Positions 8,216-16,334 of a stretch of DNA of 38,056 bases are shown one piece after another (within the stretch, counting starts at the first letter, position 1; every line of letters starts with the position of its first letter). Made by a program: the position numbers and the translations under genes. The notes under the pieces were generated by a model, which did not search any database, was not told the DNA's origin, and saw only the letters and a program-made list of their open reading frames with translations. Origin of the DNA: Rikenellaceae bacterium (GTDB taxonomy: Bacteria; Bacteroidota; Bacteroidia; Bacteroidales; Rikenellaceae); assembly GCA_030529085.1 (NCBI GenBank), contig JAUMXM010000018.1, forward strand, positions 1 through 38,056, given 5' to 3'.

Positions 8216-9187
8216 ATGAATATGGATATGGGCTTTTTGGCCTTGTTGGTCTTTGTGGCGCTGATCGCCATTTGGATTGTATTCTACTTTATTCCCGTGG
8301 GTCTGTGGTTCTCGGCTCTGGTGTCGGGTGTGCGCATCAGCCTCCTGCAGCTGATTCTGATGCGTTGGCGTAAGGTGCCCCCCTCAATTATCGTTTCGTC
8401 GATGATCGAGAGTACGAAGGCGGGCTTGAACCTCGACCCCAACGAGCTCGAGGCTCACTACCTGGCCGGTGGTAATGTCTCGAATGTTGTACACGCTCTC
8501 GTCTCGGCGCAGAAAGCCAACATTATGCTCGACTTCAAGATGGCTACGGCGATCGACCTGGCGGGTCGTGATGTTTTTGAGGCGGTGCAGATGTCGGTTA
8601 ACCCGAAGGTGATCAACACCCCTCCCGTGGCTGCTGTGGCCAAGGATGGTATTCAGCTTATCGCCAAGGCGCGTGTTACGGTGCGTGCCAACATCAAGCA
8701 GCTGGTCGGTGGTGCCGGTGAGGAGACCGTCCTGGCGCGTGTTGGCGAGGGTATCGTCTCGTCGATCGGCTCGGCCGCTTCGCACAAGATTGTGTTGGAG
8801 AATCCCGATTCGATTTCGCGCGTGGTGTTGGAGAAGGGCCTCGATGCAGGTACGGCCTTCGAGATTCTCTCGATCGATATTGCCGACATCGATGTAGGTA
8901 AGAATATCGGTGCCCAGCTGCAGATGGATCAGGCCGAGGCGGATAAGAATATCGCCCAGGCCAAGGCCGAGGAGCGTCGTGCGATGGCTGTGGCTCTGGA
9001 GCAGGAGATGAAGGCCAAGGCGCAGGATGCACGCGCCAAGGTGATCGAGGCCGAGGCTGAGGTGCCGCTGGCCATGGCCGAAGCCTTCCGCAATGGTAAT
9101 CTGGGAATCATGGATTACTACAAGATGAAGAACATCATGGCCGATACGCAGATGCGTGAGACAATCGGCAAGCCTGATAAGAAATAA
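8216..9187 (+). CDS. floA: Flotillin-like protein FloA
   Basis: A 323-residue flotillin-like membrane-raft scaffold of the FloA (UPF0365) family. The N-terminus carries one long hydrophobic hairpin (about residues 5-30) that anchors it in the inner membrane. The conserved cytoplasmic region follows, with [40 protein letters not shown] and [17 protein letters not shown]. The C-terminal third has Ala/Glu-rich helices ([17 protein letters not shown]). Length and order match known FloA proteins. It is the last gene of the cluster and is followed by an intrinsic terminator. Function in membrane organisation is known for the family; what cargo it organises here is not. Confidence 0.95.
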   Translation: MNMDMGFLALLVFVALIAIWIVFYFIPVGLWFSALVSGVRISLLQLILMRWRKVPPSIIVSSMIESTKAGLNLDPNELEAHYLAGGNVSNVVHALVSAQKANIMLDFKMATAIDLAGRDVFEAVQMSVNPKVINTPPVAAVAKDGIQLIAKARVTVRANIKQLVGGAGEETVLARVGEGIVSSIGSAASHKIVLENPDSISRVVLEKGLDAGTAFEILSIDIADIDVGKNIGAQLQMDQAEADKNIAQAKAEERRAMAVALEQEMKAKAQDARAKVIEAEAEVPLAMAEAFRNGNLGIMDYYKMKNIMADTQMRETIGKPDKK

Positions 9188-9204
9188 GCAAAAAACGTGA
9201 GATT

Positions 9205-9241
9205 GCGACGAAGGGCTTGCGGGTGCTTCGTCGCTTTTTTT
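9205..9241 (+). terminator. Intrinsic terminator after floA
   Basis: A perfect 9-bp stem (gcgacgaag / cttcgtcgc, 9205-9213 with 9226-9234) is followed by a run of seven T. It closes the sensor-trkH-SPOR-nfeD-floA cluster. Confidence 0.9.
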
Positions 9242-9249
9242 AATACGCT

Positions 9250-10539
9250 ATGAAACAGATTCTAACCCTTGTTGCGACCATTGCGGTCGCCTTTGGCGCT
9301 ACGGCGCAGGAGGTGCGTTTTGAGGAGTTTTTCTTCGATCGCTCGATGCGCTTCGACTACTACCACAGCGGTAACAGCCAAACCGAGCAGATTTTCTTCG
9401 ACGAGTTGAAGGAGGAACCCTATTGGGGCGGCTCGAAACGCTCGTTGATCGACACAACCGACCTGGGTAACCATCTCTTCCGCATTGTGGATGCGGCCAG
9501 CGGGCGCGTGATCTATTCGCGCGGCTTCTGTTCGCTCTTCAACGAGTGGCAGAAGACCCCCGAGGCCTATCGTGTCAACCGCTCCTACCCCGAGTCGGTC
9601 ATCTTCCCCTACCCCAAAAAGGCGTGCCGCATCGAGTTCTATTCGCGCGATGCAAAGGGGCGCTTTGCCGAGGTCTACAAGCAGGATATCGCCCCCGACA
9701 GCTATTGGGTCGAGCGCTTTGCACCGCGCTACGAGGCCTTCGATGTCGCCTATCACGGTGCTCACGCCAACCGCGTCGATATTGTCTTGCTGCCCGAGGG
9801 GTATAGCGAAGGCGAGCGCGCTAAGTTTGAGGAGGCATGTCGCTACTTTGCCGAGTCGATGTTCTCGTTTGCCCCCTATGATAAACTCAAGCCGATGATC
9901 AACATCCGCGCCGTCTGGGCCCCTTCGCGCGAGTCGGGTGTGACGATCCCGGGCGAGGGTGTTTGGCGCGAGACGGCTTGCGATGCCAACTTCTACACCT
10001 TTGATTCGGAGCGTTACCAGACCGTCAGCGATCAGCAGCGTCTGCGCGACATGGCGGGCCATGTCCCCTACGACTACATCTACGTCTTGTCCAATACGCA
10101 GAAGTATGGCGGTGGCGGTATCTTCAATTTCTACGGCATCTCGGCGGCTCATAACCCCGGATTCACGGGCAAGGTCTATATCCACGAATTCGGCCACCTC
10201 TTGTTGGGTCTGGGCGATGAGTATGTGGGCAATACGGCCTACGACGAGACGATGTACGACACGAAGATCGAGCCCTGGGAGCCGAATGTGACTTCGCTGG
10301 TCGATTTCGATAAGAAGCAGATTTGGAAGAGTCTTCTTGGTGCGAATACCCCCGTTCCGACTCCGACAACCGAGGCCTACCGCGACAAGGTGGGTGTTTA
10401 CGAGGGCGCCGGCTACATTCCCAAAGGACTCTATCGCCCGATGCAGAACTGCTTGATGAACTCCTTCCGCGGTGTGGAGGACTTCTGCCCCGTCTGCCAA
10501 AAGGCCATCGAGGAGTACATCCTGTGGTTGTGTGAGTAG
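9250..10539 (+). CDS. Exported M64-family (IgA peptidase-like) zinc metallopeptidase
   Basis: A 429-residue protein with a signal peptide (MKQILTLVATIAVAFGATAQ). It matches the Bacteroidetes 'IgA peptidase M64' architecture. An N-terminal beta-rich domain (about 20-165, with FFDRSMRFDYYHSG and the recurring Asp/Tyr/Trp pattern) is followed by the catalytic domain starting at VDIVLLPEGYSEGE. The zinc site is H312-E313-F-G-H316 followed by LLLGLGDEY, that is HExxHxxGxxD as in metzincin-like enzymes. C-terminal cysteines (QNCLM, FCPVCQ) are also typical. No lipobox follows the signal peptide, so it is probably periplasmic or secreted. Sequence cannot show the substrate; 'IgA' is only a family name. 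Terminators on both sides make it monocistronic. Confidence 0.92.
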   Translation: MKQILTLVATIAVAFGATAQEVRFEEFFFDRSMRFDYYHSGNSQTEQIFFDELKEEPYWGGSKRSLIDTTDLGNHLFRIVDAASGRVIYSRGFCSLFNEWQKTPEAYRVNRSYPESVIFPYPKKACRIEFYSRDAKGRFAEVYKQDIAPDSYWVERFAPRYEAFDVAYHGAHANRVDIVLLPEGYSEGERAKFEEACRYFAESMFSFAPYDKLKPMINIRAVWAPSRESGVTIPGEGVWRETACDANFYTFDSERYQTVSDQQRLRDMAGHVPYDYIYVLSNTQKYGGGGIFNFYGISAAHNPGFTGKVYIHEFGHLLLGLGDEYVGNTAYDETMYDTKIEPWEPNVTSLVDFDKKQIWKSLLGANTPVPTPTTEAYRDKVGVYEGAGYIPKGLYRPMQNCLMNSFRGVEDFCPVCQKAIEEYILWLCE

Positions 10540-10558
10540 CATCGGTGGCTCAACGTTG

Positions 10559-10588
10559 TGAGGAGGTCGAAAAACCTCCTCATTTTTT
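10559..10588 (+). terminator. Intrinsic terminator after the M64 peptidase
   Basis: Stem tgaggaggt / acctcctca (10559-10567 with 10574-10582) followed by a T-rich tail. Confidence 0.88.
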
Positions 10589-10683
10589 GTGTTTACGGCA
10601 TACTTTTTCCTTTGGAAAAGCCGTTCGATAGAGGATAGATGGAAATTTTCGATGCGGAGTGCAATTTTTCGCTTGCTTTTTCC

Positions 10684-10691
10684 TATCTTTG
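10684..10691 (+). promoter_or_regulatory. -7 box of the surface lipoprotein gene
   Basis: TATCTTTG fits TAnnTTTG, 34 bases before the ATG at 10726. It lies inside a longer open frame that begins at 10639, which argues against that upstream start. No clear -33 TTTG at 19-21 bases. Confidence 0.55.
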
Positions 10692-10725
10692 CAAAGATAT
10701 TTTGATACTTAAAAGGTTTGAATAT

Positions 10726-12144
10726 ATGAAATTTTGGAAACTGACTGCGGCTTTGCTTCTCGCGCTGGTAGGCTTCGCTGCTTGCTCGGACGATGATAAG
10801 GATGGCTCCGTGGATTTCGAACGCGATGCACTCTTTATGACGTGGGGCGCATCGGAGACGGTAGGTGTGTCGGGAGTGAATATCGCGACGTTCACCATCT
10901 CGGCCGTGCCCGAAGGTTGGGAGACCCCCGAAGTGAACACCAAAACGATGAGCGTTGAGATTGTGGCTCCGGCTGCCGATGCCGACAATGTGGAGTCGTC
11001 GGGCAATGTTACCCTTCGTGGTGTGACCCACGGCGGTGATGCTGTCTATGCCTCGCTCTTTGTTTCGCTCGATACGCCCGAGGTCGATTACTCGACCCAG
11101 CCGGCCAACTGCTATATCGCCAACAAGGGCGGTGCGATCTATCGCATCAATGCCACGGCAACGCCCGACGGCACACGCATTGCCACCGACCACCTGGACG
11201 TTATCTGGCAGGCTTCGATGAACTATGTGAAGTATCTGCAACTCGAGGAGGATGGTACGGCCACCTTCTTTATGGCTAAGAATGATGACGATGATACGGT
11301 TAAGGCGGGTAACGCTTTGATCGGAGCCTTCGATGCTAATGATAACCTGCTTTGGAGCTGGCATATCTGGGCTGTGGACTACGATGCCGATGAGGAGGCT
11401 CTCGCCTATGGTGACTATACGGTGATGAGCCGCCATCTGGGTCAGCTGAAAAATGTGACCGATACGGAGGCCAATATCCTTGCTTCGTATGGTCTGTACT
11501 ATCAGTGGGGTCGCAAGGATCCCTTCCCGGGTCCTTCGACCTACAACGCTTCGAAGGGTACGACGGTGACCCTCTTCGATGGTGTGAGCAACACGGTAAA
11601 GATTGCGGCAGTTGCGGCCGATGCCGAGACGGGTACGTATAGCTATACGAATGCGCATCCGACCCACTTCATCACCGCGAGCGATAACAACGGCGCGTGG
11701 GATATGGGCGTCAGCTCGGAGATAAGAGGTTGGAACGGCTCCGAGAAGTCGGTCAACGACCCCTGCCCTTATGGTTGGCGTGTGGCTCCTGCCGAGGCCT
11801 TTGAGGGGTTGGCTATCGTCGATGACCTGGCTGCGGAGAATGCCGCTACGAAGTATGCCAAGCAGTATGGTTGGACGCTGAAAATGGGCGAAGTAGAGTC
11901 CTTCTATTTTGCTGCCGGTCGTCGTCTCTATGCCGATGCTTTGATTCAGAATATCTATGACGAGTGGCTGACGCGCAACGTGGCCCTCGAGGCGCAGCCC
12001 TGGGTGGGTTACACCTGGACGAGCGAGGGTGGCAATGCCTTTGCTTTCTGGTTCAACAAGGCAAATCCGACGGCAAGCGCACTGCGTAACGACTTGAAGA
12101 TCGGTACAGCCAACGGGCTTTCGGTGCGCTGTGTGAAGGAGTAG
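10726..12144 (+). CDS. Surface lipoprotein, fimbrillin/FISUMP-like C-terminal region
   Basis: A 472-residue lipoprotein. The signal peptide MKFWKLTAALLLALVGFAAC ends in a lipobox with Cys20, followed by SDDDKDG. An acidic patch right after the lipidated Cys is the known Bacteroidetes export signal for display on the cell surface. From about residue 115 the protein shows the pattern common in Bacteroidales fimbrillin-type or FISUMP-like surface proteins: ANCYIANKGG, GNALIGAFD, LLWSWHIWAVD, LYYQWGRKDPFPG, then NDPCPYGWRVAPAEAF and a C-terminal LSVRCVKE. Such proteins are thought to be cell-surface or fimbria-associated, but the role here is unknown. The frame extends upstream to 10639, but that segment lacks a signal and contains the promoter box. 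Confidence 0.85.
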   Translation: MKFWKLTAALLLALVGFAACSDDDKDGSVDFERDALFMTWGASETVGVSGVNIATFTISAVPEGWETPEVNTKTMSVEIVAPAADADNVESSGNVTLRGVTHGGDAVYASLFVSLDTPEVDYSTQPANCYIANKGGAIYRINATATPDGTRIATDHLDVIWQASMNYVKYLQLEEDGTATFFMAKNDDDDTVKAGNALIGAFDANDNLLWSWHIWAVDYDADEEALAYGDYTVMSRHLGQLKNVTDTEANILASYGLYYQWGRKDPFPGPSTYNASKGTTVTLFDGVSNTVKIAAVAADAETGTYSYTNAHPTHFITASDNNGAWDMGVSSEIRGWNGSEKSVNDPCPYGWRVAPAEAFEGLAIVDDLAAENAATKYAKQYGWTLKMGEVESFYFAAGRRLYADALIQNIYDEWLTRNVALEAQPWVGYTWTSEGGNAFAFWFNKANPTASALRNDLKIGTANGLSVRCVKE

Positions 12145-12168
12145 CACGCGCGCCACTACGCGATACAG

Positions 12169-12204
12169 AGCGAAGATTCGAGTGTTCGAGTCTTCGCTTT
12201 TTTT
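12169..12204 (+). terminator. Intrinsic terminator after the surface lipoprotein
   Basis: A 13-bp stem with one G-T pair (12169-12181 with 12186-12198, loop gtgt) followed by a run of T. Confidence 0.9.
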
Positions 12205-12239
12205 GTTGGTACGACCTTTGCTCTTTGCGCCGGAAAAGA

Positions 12240-13451
12240 ATGTCTATGATGCAGATTCAAACCGGTAAGGGGACGCTCTCGCTCCTTGTCTTGTTGGCTA
12301 TCTGGTCCGTGTCGGCCGTTTCATCGTTGCCCGGCCTGGCCGTCTCCCCTATTTTGAGCGATTTGAGCCGTGTGTTTCCGAAGGCTACCGAGTTGGAGAT
12401 TCAGCTCCTCACCTCGCTCCCCTCGTTGCTTATTATCCCCTTCGTGCTGTTGGCCGGCAAACTCTCTGAGGGGCGTGACCACCGACCGCTGCTTCTGTGG
12501 GGGTTGGGGATCTTCTTTGTGTGCGGTGCACTGTGTCTTGTGGTGCGCTCGATCGGGGCTTTGATTCTGGTCAGCTCCCTACTGGGTATTGGCGCAGGGA
12601 TGGTTATCCCCCTCTCTACGGGGTTGGTCGTGGCCTATTTCACGGGCGATTACCGCGTGCGGCAGCTGGGCTACGCCTCGGCTGTGAATAATCTTTCGCT
12701 GGTCCTGGCTACGGCCTTGACGGGCTACCTGGCGGCGGTGAATTGGCACCTGCCCTTCCTGGTCTATCTGCTCTCGGGACTCTCGTTCCTCCTCTGCCTG
12801 AGCTTGCGTGATACCCCTGTGGTCCCCGAGCCGAAGGAGAGCCTGCAGATGCGCCAAAGGGAGATTGATCGCAACAAGTTGGTCGGGATGATGTGGCTCT
12901 ACTTTGTGATCACCTATGCCGTGCTGGTCGTAACCTACGATGTATCGTTTTTGGTCGAGCGCTACCACCTGCACGAAACCTTTTCGGGGTGGCTCATATC
13001 GCTCTTCTTTTTGGCCATCATGCTCCCGGGGCTCTTCTTGGGGCGCATCATCCGTGCCCTGAAGTCGGATACGAATCTGGTGGCGTTGATGCTGATTTTT
13101 GCGGGGTTGCTTCTCTTTGGCTTTGTGCGTACGAAAGAGTTGCTGCTTGTGGCGGCGCTCTTGACCGGATTTGGGTATGGGGTGATGCAGCCCATCATCT
13201 ACGACAAGACGGCCACCATTGCGCCCCCGCGTTCGGCTACCCTTGCCCTCTCGTTTGTGATGGCGATGAACTACCTGGCAGTGATGATCTGTCCCTTTAT
13301 CCTTTCGGGTTTGCATACCCTGTTTCACGATGCAAGTGAGTTGCTTGGCTTTCGTGTGAATACCTTTGTAGTCGGAGTCTTGCTGTTGGTGGCTCTGTTC
13401 GATCGGAAGGGGTTTGTGTTGGGGCTCGACGAGGCCTACTTTGTAAAATAG
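12240..13451 (+). CDS. Major facilitator superfamily transporter
   Basis: A 403-residue, twelve-helix MFS protein. The first loop carries LAGKLSEGRDHRPLLLWG, a form of the MFS loop 2-3 motif (G-x3-D-R-x-G-R/K-[RK]). Helices four and five contain GIGAGMVIPLSTGLV and the central loop (about 195-215) is polar. The second half repeats the arrangement (LPGLFLGRIIRALKSD). It resembles drug or sugar efflux permeases, but no substrate can be assigned. ATG at 12240 is preferred; the frame is open a little further to a TTG at 12225 and there are ATGs at 12246 and 12249. It is monocistronic, between two terminators and convergent with the radical SAM gene. Confidence 0.88.
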   Translation: MSMMQIQTGKGTLSLLVLLAIWSVSAVSSLPGLAVSPILSDLSRVFPKATELEIQLLTSLPSLLIIPFVLLAGKLSEGRDHRPLLLWGLGIFFVCGALCLVVRSIGALILVSSLLGIGAGMVIPLSTGLVVAYFTGDYRVRQLGYASAVNNLSLVLATALTGYLAAVNWHLPFLVYLLSGLSFLLCLSLRDTPVVPEPKESLQMRQREIDRNKLVGMMWLYFVITYAVLVVTYDVSFLVERYHLHETFSGWLISLFFLAIMLPGLFLGRIIRALKSDTNLVALMLIFAGLLLFGFVRTKELLLVAALLTGFGYGVMQPIIYDKTATIAPPRSATLALSFVMAMNYLAVMICPFILSGLHTLFHDASELLGFRVNTFVVGVLLLVALFDRKGFVLGLDEAYFVK

Positions 13452-13452
13452 G

Positions 13453-13482
13453 AAAAGGGTCGGAGCTGTTCCGACCCTTTTA
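13453..13482. terminator. Bidirectional terminator between MFS and radical SAM genes
   Basis: A perfect 12-bp stem aaaagggtcgga / tccgaccctttt with loop gctgt. A/T runs on both sides allow use from either strand. Confidence 0.9.
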
Positions 13483-13506
13483 TTTATAAATCAAGGTGTA
13501 ATCGCG

Positions 13507-14604
13507 TTATTTGGCCTCCAGGAGTTTCTGGTAGTGGCAATACATCAGCTCGCCATCATTATCGCGCAGGTGCATGCCTCCTCCTTGGCAGTAGCGGAAC
13601 ATGTCGCAGGTGGCACACGCCCCCTTGCGGGCCCACGTGCGATCGCGGAAGGGGGTGAAGCGATTCTCCCACACCTCCCAGAAATGGTCCTCGTAGATGT
13701 TGCCTTGGTGGTAGTTGGCGCGAATCGAGGTGCATCCCGAGATTGCTCCGTCGACACGAACCGAAGCTACGGAGATGCCGGCGGCACACTGGTAGAAGTG
13801 GTCGCGCACTTCTGACTCATAGTTGCCCAAAAAACCTTCGCAGGCGTACGAGAGGTCGATTTTGCGCTCCTTTTTCTGCTCCTTACGGGTGCGGCGAATG
13901 AACTCCAGCACCTCTTTCAGCTCCTCGGGCGAGAGCTCCAACGCGTAGTCCTTCTTGGCGCGACCGGCGGGAAAGATTGAGAAGATGCGCCACTCTTTGA
14001 CCCCCTGTTCAATCAGATGTTGTTTGAAGAGCTCCAGCTTGGGTACCAGCGCCGGTGTGACGCAGGTTACAATATCAAAGGCAACCTCGGGATGTTGAAG
14101 AATGGCGTGGATGGCTTGGAGCGCGGCCCGATAGCTTCGTGGGTTGCGTCGGATGAATTGATGCTCCTCTTCGAAGCCGTCAAAGCTGACCGAAACACTC
14201 TTTAGACCGGCTGCAATCAATCGTTCGAGGAGCTCGGGCGTGAGCGCCAATCCATTGGTGACCATACCCCAGGGATACCCACGGCGTTTCAGCTCGAGGC
14301 CGATCTGCTCGATGTCGTCGCGCACCAAAACCTCGCCACCCGAGAGGATGATGAGCACCGTGCGCGGATCGACGTGGGGTGTTATCTCTTCGTCCAGGAC
14401 ACGCAAAAAATCGACCATCGGCATATCTTTCTGGCGGGCATCGGCGGTGCAATCGCTGCCGCAATGGCGGCAATTGAGGTTGCATCGCAGGGTGCATTCC
14501 CAGAAGAGTGTCGTGAGTCGATGGGCTGCAACGCGATCCTTGTATAGATCGGCAAAAAGCTTAAGCCCCAACCGTTTGCGAAGGCTTGGACGACAAAAAG
14601 TCAT
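13507..14604 (-). CDS. Radical SAM/SPASM enzyme of a Bacteroidales rSAM/lipoprotein system
   Basis: A 365-residue radical SAM enzyme with the full motif C41-x3-C45-x2-C48 in ECTLRCNLNCRHCG. Other core signatures are ILSGGEVLVRDD (SAM-binding GGE) and VTNGLAL. The C-terminal SPASM region has cysteines C255, C273, C291, C330, C333, C339 and C356, enough for two auxiliary 4Fe-4S clusters as in peptide-modifying enzymes. FWECTLRCNLNC, GYPWGMVTNG and FRYCQGGGMHLRD match what I know of the TIGR04133 'rSAM/lipoprotein system' family, which is uncharacterised. The gene for a tiny lipoprotein sits 8 bases upstream on the same strand and is the likely substrate or partner. Other SPASM roles (sulfatase maturation, heme or cofactor enzymes) are less likely given that neighbour. 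Confidence 0.9.
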   Translation of the reverse strand: MTFCRPSLRKRLGLKLFADLYKDRVAAHRLTTLFWECTLRCNLNCRHCGSDCTADARQKDMPMVDFLRVLDEEITPHVDPRTVLIILSGGEVLVRDDIEQIGLELKRRGYPWGMVTNGLALTPELLERLIAAGLKSVSVSFDGFEEEHQFIRRNPRSYRAALQAIHAILQHPEVAFDIVTCVTPALVPKLELFKQHLIEQGVKEWRIFSIFPAGRAKKDYALELSPEELKEVLEFIRRTRKEQKKERKIDLSYACEGFLGNYESEVRDHFYQCAAGISVASVRVDGAISGCTSIRANYHQGNIYEDHFWEVWENRFTPFRDRTWARKGACATCDMFRYCQGGGMHLRDNDGELMYCHYQKLLEAK

Positions 14605-14612
14605 GCGCTACT

Positions 14613-14828
14613 CTATTCCTCCGATTGCTGCTGCTTGGGGCGCGGTACGCCGTACATGAGCTTGATTTCGGGAATCGGCTCGATGCGCGTCGTATCAGCT
14701 TCGATGGCAGGTGCTTCTTCCTGCTCGGTGGGAACATTGACCGGCTCGTTCTTCGCCGTGTTCTTGACCGTCGAACATGCTGTCGAGAAACCCATCAAGG
14801 TCAGGATGGCTAACTTGATTTTCTTCAT
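14613..14828 (-). CDS. Minimal radical SAM-associated lipoprotein, 71 residues, with LMYGVP motif
   Basis: A 71-residue lipoprotein. A basic start and hydrophobic stretch (MKKIKLAILTLMGFSTAC) end at Cys18. A Pro/Glu/Thr-rich linker (about 19-50) follows, then IPEIKLMYGVPRPK and a short Gln/Ser/Glu tail. In larger 'radical SAM-associated putative lipoproteins' of Bacteroidales, a Met/Glu-Tyr-Gly-x-Pro motif precedes a carboxypeptidase-like beta domain; here only that motif remains. This makes it look like a pared-down substrate for the downstream radical SAM/SPASM enzyme (8-base gap). No acidic run follows the Cys, so surface export is not predicted. The frame is open upstream to 14921, but that extension has no signal peptide and contains the promoter. 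Confidence 0.8.
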   Translation of the reverse strand: MKKIKLAILTLMGFSTACSTVKNTAKNEPVNVPTEQEEAPAIEADTTRIEPIPEIKLMYGVPRPKQQQSEE

Positions 14829-14854
14829 GGCTTGATAGCGTAAATGGTTTAGGA

Positions 14855-14862
14855 CAAAGATA
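14855..14862 (-). promoter_or_regulatory. -7 box for the lipoprotein/radical SAM pair
   Basis: Minus-strand TATCTTTG, 26 bases before the ATG at 14828. A TTTTTTG lies upstream, but only 16 bases away, shorter than usual. Confidence 0.5.
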
Positions 14863-14942
14863 ACGAATCTCTTCGATACAAAAAAGCGATGAGGTCGAAT
14901 GCGTGCGATTTTTTTTGCCATTTTTTGCTTGCTCGATTTTTA

Positions 14943-14974
14943 TTTGCAAAATCGAAAAAAATGAGTTATATTTG
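14943..14974 (+). promoter_or_regulatory. Bacteroidetes-type promoter of the phosphofructokinase gene
   Basis: TTTG (14943-14946), 20-base spacer, TATATTTG (14967-14974): a full match to the housekeeping consensus TTTG-N19/21-TAnnTTTG. The predicted leader is about 50 bases. Confidence 0.78.
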
Positions 14975-15033
14975 AAAGTTGTATATGTAAAACAACTGAT
15001 AAAAATAGATATAAACTCAAAATCACAAGTCAA

Positions 15034-16266
15034 ATGAAAGATGCAATTGCAATTTTGACGGGTGGCGGTCCGGCCCCCGGTATGAACACCGTAGTCGGCA
15101 GTGTTGCCAAAACCTTCCTGCACCATGGCTACAAGGTAATCGGTCTGCACCAGGGCTACTCGGGTCTTTTCAACCCCGCTCCCCGTACTGTAGAGATCGA
15201 TTTCGGTATGGCCGATGCCATCTTCAACCAGGGTGGTTCGTTCTTGCAGATGAGTCGTTTTAAGCCGACGGATGCAGATTTCGAGAACAACTTCAACCTC
15301 AAATTCTTCACAGACAACAACATCAAGTTGCTCGTGACGGTGGGTGGCGACGATACCGCTTCGACGGCAAACCGTATCGCTAAGTTCCTCGAGGCCAAGC
15401 AGTACCCCATTTCGAATATCCATGTTCCGAAGACCATCGACAACGACCTTCCGCTCCCGAAGGGTGCTCCGACGTTTGGTTATGAGTCGGCCAAGGACAA
15501 GGGCGCTGTGATTGCACGTGCCGTCTATGTCGATGCTCGCACGAGCGGTAACTGGTTTGTGCTGGCCGCCATGGGTCGCTCGGCAGGTCACCTGGCATTC
15601 GGTATCGGTGAGGCTTGCCACTACCCGATGATCGTGATCCCCGAGATGTTCGATAAGACCGAGATTACGGTCGATAAGATTGTGAACCTGGTGATTTCGT
15701 CGATCATCAAGCGTAAGATTATGGGTATGGACTACGGTGCAGCCGTTATTTCGGAGGGTGTATTCCACTCGCTGTCGGATGAGGAGATCGCCAAGAGCGG
15801 TATCCACTTCTCGTACGACGACCACGGCCACCCCGAGCTGGGTAAGGTATCGAAGGCACACATCTTCAACGAGATGATCGAGAAGAAGGTGAAGGCTCTC
15901 GGCCTGAAGGTGAAGAGCCGTCCCGTAGAGCTGGGTTACGAGGTACGTTGCCAGACCCCGATTGCATACGATTTGACCTACTGCTCGGAGCTGGGTATCG
16001 GTGTACACAAGCTCTTCTCGGAGGGTAAGACCGGCTGTATGGTCTATGTGGATTCGGAGGGTAACGTAGCTCCGCTCTACCTGAAGGATCTCCAGGATCC
16101 CGTTACGGGCAAGATTCCGCCCCGTCTGGTGGATATCAGCTCGGATAAGTTCTCGTCGGTAGTTGAGAATATCATCAACGCTGTGACGCCTACCGACTAT
16201 GAGGCAGCCAAGGCTTATGTAGAGAATCCCGAGGAGTTCGACTTCCACAAGATCCTCAACTGGTAG
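15034..16266 (+). CDS. 6-phosphofructokinase, probably pyrophosphate-dependent
   Basis: A 410-residue glycolytic phosphofructokinase converting fructose 6-phosphate to fructose 1,6-bisphosphate in the cytosol. Visible landmarks are the nucleotide/phosphate loop TGGGPAPGMN (residues 9-18), GYSGLF, VGGDDTAS (about 107-114), PKTIDNDLP (about 133-141) and MGRSAGHLAFG (about 180). An Asp directly after GGD, in place of the Gly of ATP enzymes, is the known marker of PPi-dependent forms, so PPi use is likely; the reaction is then reversible. It has its own full promoter and terminator, so it is expressed alone. ATP use cannot be ruled out without alignment of the second selectivity residue. Confidence 0.9.
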   Translation: MKDAIAILTGGGPAPGMNTVVGSVAKTFLHHGYKVIGLHQGYSGLFNPAPRTVEIDFGMADAIFNQGGSFLQMSRFKPTDADFENNFNLKFFTDNNIKLLVTVGGDDTASTANRIAKFLEAKQYPISNIHVPKTIDNDLPLPKGAPTFGYESAKDKGAVIARAVYVDARTSGNWFVLAAMGRSAGHLAFGIGEACHYPMIVIPEMFDKTEITVDKIVNLVISSIIKRKIMGMDYGAAVISEGVFHSLSDEEIAKSGIHFSYDDHGHPELGKVSKAHIFNEMIEKKVKALGLKVKSRPVELGYEVRCQTPIAYDLTYCSELGIGVHKLFSEGKTGCMVYVDSEGNVAPLYLKDLQDPVTGKIPPRLVDISSDKFSSVVENIINAVTPTDYEAAKAYVENPEEFDFHKILNW

Positions 16267-16299
16267 TTGATCCGGCCTGTGCCGAATCCTATACTGCAA

Positions 16300-16334
16300 A
16301 AAAAAGAGCAACCCGAAAAGGTTGCTCTTTTTTT
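16300..16334. terminator. Bidirectional terminator between phosphofructokinase and AraC genes
   Basis: Stem agagcaacc / ggttgctct, extended by A and T runs, loop cgaaaa. The tail overlaps the stop codon of the minus-strand araC-type gene at 16333. Confidence 0.9.

Noticed and set aside
9262..12156. A 964-codon minus-strand open frame opposite the M64 peptidase and lipoprotein genes
   Set aside because: It spans two terminators and two real genes on the other strand, has no recognisable domain, and shows a His/Arg/Ile/Gly composition typical of antisense shadow.
12225..12239. TTG start for the MFS transporter
   Set aside because: ATG codons at 12240, 12246 and 12249 are more likely, and the extra residues add nothing typical of the family.
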